Part shown: piece by piece, positions 9,175 to 18,330 of the stretch
Layout of the letters: every line of letters starts with the position of its first letter
Position numbering within the stretch: the first letter of the stretch is position 1
Assembly (NCBI GenBank): GCA_016206175.1
Contig: JACQSB010000002.1
Coordinates: forward strand, 1-52,788
Direction of reading: 5' to 3'
Length of the DNA stretch: 52,788 nt
Origin: Candidatus Uhrbacteria bacterium
GTDB lineage: Bacteria; Patescibacteriota; Patescibacteriia; JACQRZ01
Made by a program: the position numbers and the translations under genes
The notes under the pieces: generated by a model
Databases searched by the model: none
Told to the model about the DNA's origin: nothing
The model's input: the letters and a program-made list of their open reading frames with translations, nothing else

Positions 9175-10179
9175 ATGGCAACCATTATCGAGATGACTGT
9201 TACACAGTCGCTTGCGTTCTATACTATCAGTCGCCCATCGAGTGTAGCATGCTATCTCGTTTCCACGCCCCAGACGCGCGCCATCTGTTCCGACCCTTTC
9301 GTTTTTGGCGTTCGCTATACCGATTTGCTTCGTGAGGCAAGCATAGCGGCGCTTCAAAGCCTTGCGCTTTATGGTCGTCAGCGTGGGCTGAAAGAACATT
9401 CGGTTGTCGTGCTTAACATTTTACGCGGCGGCCTTAACTATGGTCTCCGCGATGCTTTGGCGAGAGCCTATGGATGGGATGCGCATCGCACGGCATTTAT
9501 TTCGTCCCAGCGCGCGCGGGACGACAATGGAGAATGGCATATCACCGAAAATCGTTACCACAAAATATCATTGCCCGATAACGCGCATATCATTTTTGGG
9601 GACGTGGTCGCAACAGGGGTGAGCTTACAGCATGCGTTGGATCGTATTGTTGAAGTCGCGCGAGAGCAAAGAAAGTCCATACATGGTTTTACTTTTTTCA
9701 CTATCGGAGGCGCTCGTGCTGTTGAAATCCTTGAAGCAGTAGACTACGAATGTCGCCGACAGTTTTCAGAATACGTCGGCAGCTCAATCGTTTACTATGA
9801 GGGCATATTTGGGGTAGCGGATGACACTTCAAAACTTTCAATCGTACTTCCTGGTACTGATTTACTCCACTCTCCCGCTACACTCACGCCCGAGTTCATT
9901 CAGTATCAGGCAACAGCCCTTCCCTATGCTATCGAACGATGCGCGATCTACGATGCCGGATCACGGTCATTCGACGTGCCGGAATATCTGGATGATGTTG
10001 CTGGCTACTGGCGTGCCATACGCGACCTCGCTGACCATGGTATGACATATCGTGATTACCTCACTGAACGTTTTCCCGAAGATCCGCGCCTTTCTGATAC
10101 AGAGTGGCGCGACACACATGCTTCCGCTAATCTGTTGCGACAAGTCGCAGAGCAGCAGCTTGCAAAGACTTTAGTTTAA
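9175..10179 (+). CDS. phosphoribosyltransferase-fold-like protein
   Basis: VVVLNILRGGLNYGLRDAL and HIIFGDVVATGVSLQHAL resemble the PRTase hood and PRPP loop. ATG 9175 preferred over 8911, which overlaps the dsRBD-like gene. Confidence 0.6.
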   Translation: MATIIEMTVTQSLAFYTISRPSSVACYLVSTPQTRAICSDPFVFGVRYTDLLREASIAALQSLALYGRQRGLKEHSVVVLNILRGGLNYGLRDALARAYGWDAHRTAFISSQRARDDNGEWHITENRYHKISLPDNAHIIFGDVVATGVSLQHALDRIVEVAREQRKSIHGFTFFTIGGARAVEILEAVDYECRRQFSEYVGSSIVYYEGIFGVADDTSKLSIVLPGTDLLHSPATLTPEFIQYQATALPYAIERCAIYDAGSRSFDVPEYLDDVAGYWRAIRDLADHGMTYRDYLTERFPEDPRLSDTEWRDTHASANLLRQVAEQQLAKTLV

Positions 10180-10202
10180 GGGTAGTCTTTTCATGTTTGT
10201 GA

Positions 10203-10276
10203 GGGCCCATAGTATAGCGGTAGAACGGTTCCATGGCATGGAACAGGTCGGGGTTCGACTCCCCGTGGGTCCACCA
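10203..10276 (+). tRNA. tRNA-Ala(GGC)
   Basis: GGGCCCATAGTATAGCGGTAGAACGGTTCCATGGCATGGAAC...TGGGTCCACCA; loop ATGGCAT; G3:U70 identity pair. Confidence 0.88.
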
Positions 10277-10282
10277 GAAAAA

Positions 10283-10320
10283 CATTAAAAAGACTCGAAT
10301 ATGTTCGAGTCTTTTTAATG
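10283..10320 (+). terminator. Rho-independent terminator
   Basis: CATTAAAAAGACTCGAA-TATG-TTCGAGTCTTTTTAATG, near-perfect hairpin with T-tract. Confidence 0.88.
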
Positions 10321-10368
10321 CGCCATACACTACCATGCCCCGCTATGGTATGCTGTAAGAACAATCCT

Positions 10369-10920
10369 ATGCAACCGCAAGCTCGCATCCCAACAATCAA
10401 AGGTCTTTTTGTCATGAGCCATATCCGTGCACTGCGCGCATCCCATGGCCAGCAAGCAGTGCAAGATTTGGAACGCAGGTATGGCAAGTCAATCGCGTTC
10501 GCGCCATTTGAGGAAGTGCCGGTTCGAGAGGAAGTGGCGATACTTGAACACATCATTGCTATCACCACATCCAGTCTTGCTTCCGATCAGCGGGCATACG
10601 AGGCAGGACGCCTTCATTTCCGTAATTTTACCGAAACGCCTTTTGGCCGCATCATCTTTTCGCAATTCAGAACTCAATTCAAACGTTTGATGATGAATGC
10701 AGGATATGTCGCCGGGCACGTGTTTCGCAATGTGCAATTTTCCTCACGCGAAGGAGGTAGTACATCTGTAATCGTCACGATACGGAATAATGACTATCCG
10801 ATCGACCATTTTCGCGGGTTGTTCCAAGCATGGATGGAATACGCCGGCCTTCGAGGGACAGTGAGAGCGCGCGAGATCCCTCCCGATGGGTACGAGTATC
10901 TCATGACGTGGGAAGATTGA
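10369..10920 (+). CDS. DUF2378/TIGR02265-like protein (putative sensory partner of the downstream kinase)
   Basis: IKGLFVMSHIRALR...GRLHFRNFTETPFGRIIF...NNDYPIDHFRGLFQAWMEYAGLRG...YEYLMTWED; family by recollection only. Confidence 0.55.
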   Translation: MQPQARIPTIKGLFVMSHIRALRASHGQQAVQDLERRYGKSIAFAPFEEVPVREEVAILEHIIAITTSSLASDQRAYEAGRLHFRNFTETPFGRIIFSQFRTQFKRLMMNAGYVAGHVFRNVQFSSREGGSTSVIVTIRNNDYPIDHFRGLFQAWMEYAGLRGTVRAREIPPDGYEYLMTWED

Positions 10921-12359
10921 TGCGTATGCCGCAAGCAAACCACACTCCGAAAGATGTTGAACGCATCGTCAAGCGGCTTGAGTCCTTGCGGCCGATTTTC
11001 GCGCGTGCCGCTATCGGTGATTACTCCGCGGATGTGCCGCCCTACGAGACAGAAGATGAATTGACCGAGTTTGCCGTCGGATTGCAGATTATGCTGGAGG
11101 TCATACGCGAAAAGATAGCAAAACATGAAGAGTTGCAGAAGACGCTTGAGGAGAAAATTGTCGAGTACGCGGATACGCAGCGCGCATTGCTCAATGTTAT
11201 GGAAGATGAAAAACAAACACGCGCTCAACTCGAGCTTGTGCGTCAAAGGGAAGCGGAGGAAAAAAAGAAGCTCGAGATATTAGTTGAGAGTGTAGGCGAG
11301 GGCATTATCGCTGTAGACGAAAAGCTGCAGGTCGTGATGGTGAATTCGGCGGCATATGCGATACTAAAAGCTACAGAGAAAGACATCATAGGCAAACAGA
11401 TATGTGAAGTCATGCAGGTGATGGATTCGGACAAAAAGGTCATTCCCGAGAATGAGTATCCGTGTACGCTTTCTATACAGTTAAAAAAGAGGCTCGTGCT
11501 GGGAAATCTCGAATCACCATACTACCTAAAATCGCTTTATCACGATCCCGTGCCCGTATCCCTTACTTCCACGCCGCTCTTGTCGAATGGCACTCGAGGA
11601 GCGGTGATTGTTATTCGCGACATCTCTGAAGAGGTTGCCCATAGCCGCACAAGAAGTGAGTTTATTACGGTAGCCTCCCATCAGTTAAAAAGTCCGATGA
11701 CGATTATTCGATGGATCTCGGAATGGCTAACAGAAAATGAGACTCTGTCCGAAGAAGGAAAGAAGCTGCTCAATGATTTGCATAGCGCGTCGCTGCGTCT
11801 TACCTCTTTAACCGACACATTGCTCAATGTCTCGCGGCTCGAAGAAGGGATGGTGCGCGTTGACGTCACGTCGGTGGATGTCGGCAAGCTCGTATCAGAG
11901 TATTGCAATCTCCTTTCATCGTATGCGAAGGAAAAAGAAGTGACACTCCAATGCGTTTCTCCATCAACGCCGGTAAAAATCAAAAGCGATGCCGCATTGA
12001 TTACCGTCATTGTCCAAGTTTTGTTGACAAACGCGCTGGATTACACGCTCGCCGGAGGTACGGTTTCTATCGCTGCAGCACGCGATGAGAGCCGTACGGT
12101 GATCAAGGTCTGGGATTCTGGCATCGGCATTCCACAGCAAGAACAGCATCACATCTTCACAAAATTTTATCGTGCGCCAAATGCGGTTCCCTATAAGGTT
12201 GAAGGCACCGGTCTTGGTTTATACACGGCAAAGAAAATCACTGATCTGCTCGGCGGTAAGCTTTGGTTTGAGTCACAGGAAGGAAAGGGATCTATGTTTT
12301 TTGTCGAGCTCCCCGAAAAAATCAAAGCGCGGGAAGGAACGAAACAGCTTGTTTTTTAG
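10920..12359 (+). CDS. soluble sensor histidine kinase (HAMP-like, coiled coil, PAS, HisKA, HATPase_c)
   Basis: ESVGEGIIAVDEKLQVVMVN (PAS), FITVASHQLKSPMTIIRW (H box), VWDSGIGIP and GTGLGLYTAKKI (G boxes); no TM segment; TGATG overlap with upstream gene. Confidence 0.9.
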   Translation: MRMPQANHTPKDVERIVKRLESLRPIFARAAIGDYSADVPPYETEDELTEFAVGLQIMLEVIREKIAKHEELQKTLEEKIVEYADTQRALLNVMEDEKQTRAQLELVRQREAEEKKKLEILVESVGEGIIAVDEKLQVVMVNSAAYAILKATEKDIIGKQICEVMQVMDSDKKVIPENEYPCTLSIQLKKRLVLGNLESPYYLKSLYHDPVPVSLTSTPLLSNGTRGAVIVIRDISEEVAHSRTRSEFITVASHQLKSPMTIIRWISEWLTENETLSEEGKKLLNDLHSASLRLTSLTDTLLNVSRLEEGMVRVDVTSVDVGKLVSEYCNLLSSYAKEKEVTLQCVSPSTPVKIKSDAALITVIVQVLLTNALDYTLAGGTVSIAAARDESRTVIKVWDSGIGIPQQEQHHIFTKFYRAPNAVPYKVEGTGLGLYTAKKITDLLGGKLWFESQEGKGSMFFVELPEKIKAREGTKQLVF

Positions 12360-12444
12360 CCCCGTGGCGCGTGATCGCCATCTCTTGCGGTTATCGGCAT
12401 ATATTGTAAGATAGCCGCATAGTATTTTATGTTCAAAGAGGTAT

Positions 12445-13653
12445 ATGCCACGAGAAAAAGCTGGATCAAAAGCATTTGTCGAAGGAGTGAGCGAAGCAGC
12501 ATCCGATCGAAAGGAATATAAGGTCGGATCAATGAGTTTTGACGAGGTGCGGAAAGTAATGCCAAAGCTCGCGGACGAATTTCGTACAGACACGGAGGCG
12601 ATCAGAGGCGCACCCGAGCAATCAAAGCGCGGGATCACTGACGCGCTCACCAAAGACCTGCGGCCCAAAGTCGCGCAAGCAAAGGGCGTTGTTGATGCGT
12701 GGCTGATCATAAAGGAGGCCGAGGTGCGCGGTTTGCTTGCCGGTCGGTCGTTCGATAAGGAATATACGTCTCTTGAGCAGCTCTATTCACGATCTGCAGA
12801 AAATCCTAAGCTTGGATCCTTGCGGGACGTAGATGTAAAAAAGGTTATACCAAACCTCGAAGCCCTTTTCCGTGTTATCCGTTCAGATATCGCGAAAAAT
12901 CTGCCAACGATGAGCGGCGAGGCAGCAGAAAAATATTTATATGAAAAAGTTTCAGTCCTTGCAAATGAGTTGGAGCAAGCAAAAGCAGTTGTGACAGCAT
13001 GGTTTTCAATGTTGCCGCATGAAACATACTCTGATGCTGAATCTGTGTCTTCCGGACGCGCGAGCGGATCAACGATCACTGACCAGCAGACAACTTCTGT
13101 ATACGCAAAAGCGGCAGAACTCCTGCGGGAGCAGCCGCCTTCGCGCGGAACAGCTCCACTCGAGACGCGCGGTACGGCCCCGCTTGTAGAAGGCGAGTTT
13201 GATATCGACAGTAGCAAAGTTACATTGCAGAATTTGATGAGTACGTTGATAAACACTGTTATCCGCGGCCCGGCAACGGGGAGAGGTTTTTTACAGAATA
13301 TTGAAGAAAGCTACGGATTATTTCAAAAAACAGTAAAGCTGTACTATTCATTGCGGGACGCAATGTCGTTGCGGTACCGGGGAGAGCAGTTCCATGATGC
13401 CCAGCGAGAAATGGACTCCTACGGAAATGAACTTCGGCATTTAGTCGGAGGAATTAAATCGTTGATGGTCCTTTCCGAAAGCCGGAAATCAGAAATAGGG
13501 AAAGCAAATGTTCCGATCATTGAAGATCGGATCAAAGCCATCAAAGATGATCTTGATCAAGTCTGGGCAGATATCGGGTATTCTGTCGGGACACAACCAA
13601 GCGTATTTCGCGGATCTCGCCAGTTTTTAACGAATCCGAAGAAAGGCAAATAA
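12445..13653 (+). CDS. hypothetical, largely helical protein
   Basis: Long ORF; AGAGG upstream of ATG; no recognised domain. Confidence 0.7.
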   Translation: MPREKAGSKAFVEGVSEAASDRKEYKVGSMSFDEVRKVMPKLADEFRTDTEAIRGAPEQSKRGITDALTKDLRPKVAQAKGVVDAWLIIKEAEVRGLLAGRSFDKEYTSLEQLYSRSAENPKLGSLRDVDVKKVIPNLEALFRVIRSDIAKNLPTMSGEAAEKYLYEKVSVLANELEQAKAVVTAWFSMLPHETYSDAESVSSGRASGSTITDQQTTSVYAKAAELLREQPPSRGTAPLETRGTAPLVEGEFDIDSSKVTLQNLMSTLINTVIRGPATGRGFLQNIEESYGLFQKTVKLYYSLRDAMSLRYRGEQFHDAQREMDSYGNELRHLVGGIKSLMVLSESRKSEIGKANVPIIEDRIKAIKDDLDQVWADIGYSVGTQPSVFRGSRQFLTNPKKGK

Positions 13654-13665
13654 CAGCGTATCTCT

Positions 13666-14655
13666 ATGGCGCTTGTACCAACACTCACCCAATACTTGAT
13701 TGAACAGTTATCGAAGCATCCGAATCAGCGGGATCTGGTGCTCATCATGTCCGATCTTGCTGCGATCGGCAAGTATATTTCGCGCGAGACAAACCGCGCG
13801 GGGATTGCCGGCGTGCGCGGCGCCGCTGATGCGATTAACGTGCAAGGAGAAGAAGTGCAAAAACTTGATGTATTCTCCAATGAGCTATGTAAAGATTACT
13901 TGTGCCGCACGGGGCATTTTTGCGCCATGGCATCGGAAGAAGAAGACACGGTCGTGGATATGCGGGGCTTTGGCGAAGACGCGCATTATGTGGTCGCCTT
14001 TGATCCACTAGACGGATCATCGAATATCGACGCGAATGTCAGTATCGGTACCATCTTTTCCGTGCATCGCAAGCGCGGTGATGTCGCCCCCGCAAGCGCA
14101 GAACAGTTTTTTCAAAACGGCCTCTCGCAAGTGCTTGCCGGCTATGTGCTCTATGGCTCCAGTACCGTATTAGTCTTCAGCTTCGGCGATGGCGTGCATG
14201 AGTTTACCCTCGACCAAGGCTTAGGTGAATTTCTCTTATCCAACGAGCGCATTATGATCCCCAACACATGTTCGTACTATAGCACCAACGAAGGCAATAC
14301 ATCGTACATTTCGGAAAAAGACCGCCGTTTCATCGAGTATTTGAAAATGGAACAAAAAATATCGGCTCGCTATATCGGCTCGCTCGTTGCTGATTTTCAC
14401 CGCAATCTTGTGAAGGGCGGCATTTTTCTTTATCCGGGCGTTGACAAGTCGGATACGGGTGATTACAAAGGCAAACTGCGTTTGAATTATGAAGCAAAAC
14501 CGCTCGCGTTTCTTGCCCAGCAGGCCGGCGGGCGCGCTACCGACGGGATGCAAGATATTCTTGATATCATGCCATCATCGCTCCATCAGCGCACGCCGCT
14601 TATCATAGGAAACAAGGATATTGTTGATGAGTACATACTCGCAAATAAATCTTAA
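13666..14655 (+). CDS. fbp: fructose-1,6-bisphosphatase class 1
   Basis: SEEEDTVVDMRGFGEDAHYVVAFDPLDGSSNIDANVSIGTIFSV; GGIFLYPG; PLAFLAQQAGGRATDG. Confidence 0.95.
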   Translation: MALVPTLTQYLIEQLSKHPNQRDLVLIMSDLAAIGKYISRETNRAGIAGVRGAADAINVQGEEVQKLDVFSNELCKDYLCRTGHFCAMASEEEDTVVDMRGFGEDAHYVVAFDPLDGSSNIDANVSIGTIFSVHRKRGDVAPASAEQFFQNGLSQVLAGYVLYGSSTVLVFSFGDGVHEFTLDQGLGEFLLSNERIMIPNTCSYYSTNEGNTSYISEKDRRFIEYLKMEQKISARYIGSLVADFHRNLVKGGIFLYPGVDKSDTGDYKGKLRLNYEAKPLAFLAQQAGGRATDGMQDILDIMPSSLHQRTPLIIGNKDIVDEYILANKS

Positions 14656-14664
14656 TAGCATTCT

Positions 14665-15741
14665 ATGTCTCTTGACTACAACGCGATTCGTGAACTCCTC
14701 GGCGATCAAGCCGAGAATTTGTTCTCTTTTAATACGCCTAAAATCCCGCGCGAGCGGCTCCATGTGCCCTCTCCTCAACATGTGCAGGAGATTTTTAGCA
14801 TCTCTGATCGATCGAGCCGCGTACAGGAAAATCTGAAAACATTGTATGCAACCGGCCGACTCGCGAAAACGGGATATCTTTCCATATTTCCTGTTGACCA
14901 AGGCATTGAACATTCTGCCGGCGCGAGCTTTGCAAAAAATCCCGATTACTTTGATCCGGAATACATCGTATCATTTGCTCACGAAGCCGGCTGCAACGCG
15001 GTTGCATCTACGCTCGGCGTGCTTGGGTTGGTCAGCAGAAAATATGCGGATAAGATTCCGTTTATCGTGAAGCTCAACCACAATGATTTTTTGCGTTATC
15101 CGAATGATTACGACCAAAGCATGTTTGCTACGGTCCAGCAGGCGTATGACATGGGTGCGCTTGGAGTAGGAGCGACAGTATACTTCGGATCCCCGGAATC
15201 AAAGCGTCAGCTGCAGGAAGTGAGCCGCGCATTTGCCGAAGCGCACCATCTCGGCCTTTTTACCGTGCTGTGGTGTTACATGCGCAATAACGGCTACAAA
15301 GTAGAAGGAACGGATTACCACACTTCAGCCGATCTTACGGGTCAGGCAAACCATCTCGGCGTTACTATTGAGGCGGACATCATCAAACAGAAACTTCCAA
15401 CAAACAACGGCGGTTATAAAGCGTTGAATGCGGGTGCTTCCAAATATGGTAAGTACGATGAACGCATGTATTCCGAACTATGCTCCGATCATCCGATTGA
15501 CCTGTGCCGTTATCAGGTCGCGAATTGTTATATGGGCAGGATTGGTCTGATCAACTCTGGCGGGGAGAGCGGCAATGATGATTTGCGCGATGCTGTCGCT
15601 ACAGCGGTTATCAACAAACGCGCTGGCGGATCAGGCCTGATCTTGGGCCGCAAAGCATTCCAAAAGCCGCGCGAAGAAGGGATCAAGATCGTACAGGCAG
15701 TGCAAGATGTGTATCTGTGTAAGGAAGTGACAGTCGCGTAG
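14665..15741 (+). CDS. class I fructose-bisphosphate aldolase (FbaB/DhnA type)
   Basis: [54 protein letters not shown]. Confidence 0.9.
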   Translation: MSLDYNAIRELLGDQAENLFSFNTPKIPRERLHVPSPQHVQEIFSISDRSSRVQENLKTLYATGRLAKTGYLSIFPVDQGIEHSAGASFAKNPDYFDPEYIVSFAHEAGCNAVASTLGVLGLVSRKYADKIPFIVKLNHNDFLRYPNDYDQSMFATVQQAYDMGALGVGATVYFGSPESKRQLQEVSRAFAEAHHLGLFTVLWCYMRNNGYKVEGTDYHTSADLTGQANHLGVTIEADIIKQKLPTNNGGYKALNAGASKYGKYDERMYSELCSDHPIDLCRYQVANCYMGRIGLINSGGESGNDDLRDAVATAVINKRAGGSGLILGRKAFQKPREEGIKIVQAVQDVYLCKEVTVA

Positions 15742-15756
15742 CGTTACTTTGTAGGT

Positions 15757-15805
15757 AAATGTAAAAGGAGTAGTACGGCAATCTTGTACGGCTCCTTTTA
15801 CATTT
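15757..15805. terminator. bidirectional terminator between convergent genes
   Basis: AAATGTAAAAGGAG...CTCCTTTTACATTT. Confidence 0.85.
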
Positions 15806-15819
15806 GGCAGTCTCGAGTA

Positions 15820-17367
15820 TTATTCTTTTGGGAAAAGCTTTGTATCGATCTCTTTTGTATCTCCTGAGATACTAATATCATCTCGGAGCTGATATTCCCC
15901 ACTTTGAATACGTGTGAGAAATGCGCCTGGTTTAATGATCCCATTCTCTTGGTTTGCCGATGCCTTCATGCCAGATCGTGGTCGCGGGAAATATCTCACT
16001 TCCATCCCAGGGATATCTGAAGCCTTCTCAACCTCTTTGTGGCGTTTTCTATCGTAGGAAGTGCGCGTTCTTGATATTTTACCCCCACCAATACAAAAAA
16101 TGAGCCGATCATTTTTTGTATCATAGAGTACCTTGCCGATGTACTGTTTTAGTGGTTGTAATTTTTCATCTTCTTCATGCTGTTTTTTTTCGCGTTCATA
16201 TCTCGCTTTTTCATCTTCAGTCATTTTTGTTGTATCCCCTCGTTCCACTTGAGCGTTGCGAATTTCTTCTTTTAAAACACCAAGTGAATGTTGGGCAGCT
16301 GGCGTGAACGCTTCTGGATTTCGAATTACACGAGGACGGATTATGCTTTCAGCCCTTTTTATACTCTCCTCTTTTAGTGTTCCATACTCTTTTAATGCCC
16401 CATAGACTGACTGGCGCAAATCAGAAGCGCTTTCTTTGGGTTTTAATTTTGAACTTTTTAGATAATTAACCGCTCGCCATAAATTCATGACTTTCTCCGC
16501 ATCGTCTTTATAAAGGCTTTGGGCTCGTTCTTGCACCATCGTTGACAAGCGTTCTTCAAGTCCTTTGAGATACGCAAGGTTAAATCCTCGCTTGACTGCA
16601 GTGTCCAGACGCTCATCGCGTGCGCGGTGTGCGTCAGTCGGTGTTTTGGCAGAAAGGAGTTTGTCTCGATACGCATCGCGCGCTTTGTCCGATGAAACGT
16701 AATCAGCGGGCAAGGAAGGATCCATTGGTTGATACTCGGCAAGCAATGCGCGCATCAGCGTGCGTGCTTCATTCGCAAGCATATCAAGTGCGAGCAGGGC
16801 GCGAATTCCATCCGGCACGCGTCCTTCTTTCATATCGTTATCCCGTAGCTGCCATTGCTTTTCGCCGCCATGGCTGATACTTCGCACCAATGTCCGGAGG
16901 AGGCGCATATCAATTGCTCGCGCATCAAAATGAATCGCGAGAAGATCGTGTGTTTGCTCCACGCTACCGGCATCGGATGATATTTCGGGATGTAGACCTA
17001 ACAGCGTTTCTTCTTCTTTGGAGAGAATCATCTCTTCGTCCGGCAGCGGTTTGTGCATGCCCTTGTCGCGCAAATCGCCGTTTTTTCCATCACCGTATGC
17101 CTGGCGTACGTCGGGGTCATTCCATGCGTCGCGGTATGCTTGTTCCAATATGCGCGGCTCACCGCGCTTTTCTCTGCGTTCGTCCCCAAGTTGTGCCGAC
17201 AAAACGAATGATCCTTCGAATAATTCGTTTGCACTCGCGCCCTGCTGTGCGGCGCGTTCGCGCAGCGCGGCAATCTCTTGCGCGATCCTTTGCATTTCCG
17301 GATCATCAAAATATTGTTTTCGGGCAGCTTTTTGCTGATCAATAGGTGTTGCTTCTTCAGTAGCCAT
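15820..17367 (-). CDS. hypothetical protein, 515 aa
   Basis: Intact ORF with its own consensus promoter; charged and helical; no recognised domain. Confidence 0.7.
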   Translation of the reverse strand: MATEEATPIDQQKAARKQYFDDPEMQRIAQEIAALRERAAQQGASANELFEGSFVLSAQLGDERREKRGEPRILEQAYRDAWNDPDVRQAYGDGKNGDLRDKGMHKPLPDEEMILSKEEETLLGLHPEISSDAGSVEQTHDLLAIHFDARAIDMRLLRTLVRSISHGGEKQWQLRDNDMKEGRVPDGIRALLALDMLANEARTLMRALLAEYQPMDPSLPADYVSSDKARDAYRDKLLSAKTPTDAHRARDERLDTAVKRGFNLAYLKGLEERLSTMVQERAQSLYKDDAEKVMNLWRAVNYLKSSKLKPKESASDLRQSVYGALKEYGTLKEESIKRAESIIRPRVIRNPEAFTPAAQHSLGVLKEEIRNAQVERGDTTKMTEDEKARYEREKKQHEEDEKLQPLKQYIGKVLYDTKNDRLIFCIGGGKISRTRTSYDRKRHKEVEKASDIPGMEVRYFPRPRSGMKASANQENGIIKPGAFLTRIQSGEYQLRDDISISGDTKEIDTKLFPKE

Positions 17368-17374
17368 ATTATTT

Positions 17375-17403
17375 ATTATATCACGAAATGATAATTATTG
17401 CAA
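17375..17403 (-). promoter_or_regulatory. sigma70-like promoter for the 515-aa gene (TTGCAA-N17-TATAAT)
   Basis: TATAAT ends exactly 7 nt before ATG at 17367. Confidence 0.75.
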
Positions 17404-17498
17404 TGATACTTTTTCGCACTTTTCACAATTGCTGAAATTTTTTGACACATATTTTGATTTATAATAAAACATTTCAACAGCATATAGTCAAAATACAA

Positions 17499-17527
17499 TT
17501 GACAAAAAAAATGCCAGAACGTATGAT
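17499..17527 (+). promoter_or_regulatory. sigma70 promoter for the trmB-like gene (TTGACA-N17-TATGAT)
   Basis: -10 ends 8 nt before ATG 17536. Confidence 0.8.
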
Positions 17528-17535
17528 CCCGGAAT

Positions 17536-18306
17536 ATGCATACCGATACCGAGCTCAAGCAACTCCTCATTCGCAGCGGCTTTGATGAAAAGGCAGCTCG
17601 CATTTATCTTGCGCTTCTTGCCAGCGGTCCTTCTCCTGTGCGCCGTGTTGCTGACGCAATCGGCGTAAATCGCGGTACGACGCATACCCTCCTGCGTGAT
17701 CTTGTAGCGCAGGGGGTCGTCAGTTATTACCATAAACAGAAGCGCAAATATTTTGTTGCAGAAGACCCGGAAAAAGTCCTCACGTTACTCCAAGATAAAA
17801 TTGCCGATTTTCAAAAGACGTATCGAGAGCTTGAGTCGCGCATCCCCATGCTGCATTCGTTATATGGCCAAGCGGTGGCAAAGACATCTGTTCGTTCATA
17901 TGAAGGCAGGCACGGAGTTCGTATCGTGCTAGAAGACGTGCTTTCTGAAATGCGGCGAAGCAGTGAAAAACTGTATCGCGTGTATTCATCAGTTGCGGTA
18001 CGTGACGCACTGCATCGGTGTTTCCCCTCTTTCACGAAAGAACGCATCAAACACAACATCTTTGTTCGCGTGATAGCCATCGGCGCCGGCGGAGAATATC
18101 AGGAACATGCTGATCGGCGGTGGCTTCCAGCGGAGCGCGGCACGCCCACCTACCGTATTTTATACGCCGGCAATGTGGTGCATATCAGCAAAAGCGAACA
18201 TGCCGACGAATTGCACGCGTTTGTCATTCGCGACAACGAAATCTATAAAACCGAGGTTATTATTTTTGATCAGCTCTGGACAGCTCTCGACCCTCACTCA
18301 TCCTAA
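17536..18306 (+). CDS. TrmB-family transcriptional regulator
   Basis: N-terminal wHTH GFDEKAARIYLALLASGPSPVRRVADAIGVNRGTTHTLLRDLVAQGVV, then coiled coil and sensor-like domain. Confidence 0.85.
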   Translation: MHTDTELKQLLIRSGFDEKAARIYLALLASGPSPVRRVADAIGVNRGTTHTLLRDLVAQGVVSYYHKQKRKYFVAEDPEKVLTLLQDKIADFQKTYRELESRIPMLHSLYGQAVAKTSVRSYEGRHGVRIVLEDVLSEMRRSSEKLYRVYSSVAVRDALHRCFPSFTKERIKHNIFVRVIAIGAGGEYQEHADRRWLPAERGTPTYRILYAGNVVHISKSEHADELHAFVIRDNEIYKTEVIIFDQLWTALDPHSS

Positions 18307-18330
18307 AGCCTAACCCAACAGCCTCCTCCT

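Noticed and set aside
10127-10568. Reverse ORFs across tRNA-Ala (10127..10336, 10191..10568)
   Set aside because: Contain WTHGESNPDLFHAME / DPRGVEPRPVPCHGT, typical antisense tRNA translation artefacts.
17442-17465. TTGACA...TATAAT on + strand upstream of the trmB-like gene
   Set aside because: Spacer is only 12 nt; the TTGACA-N17-TATGAT pair at 17499-17527 is the better promoter.
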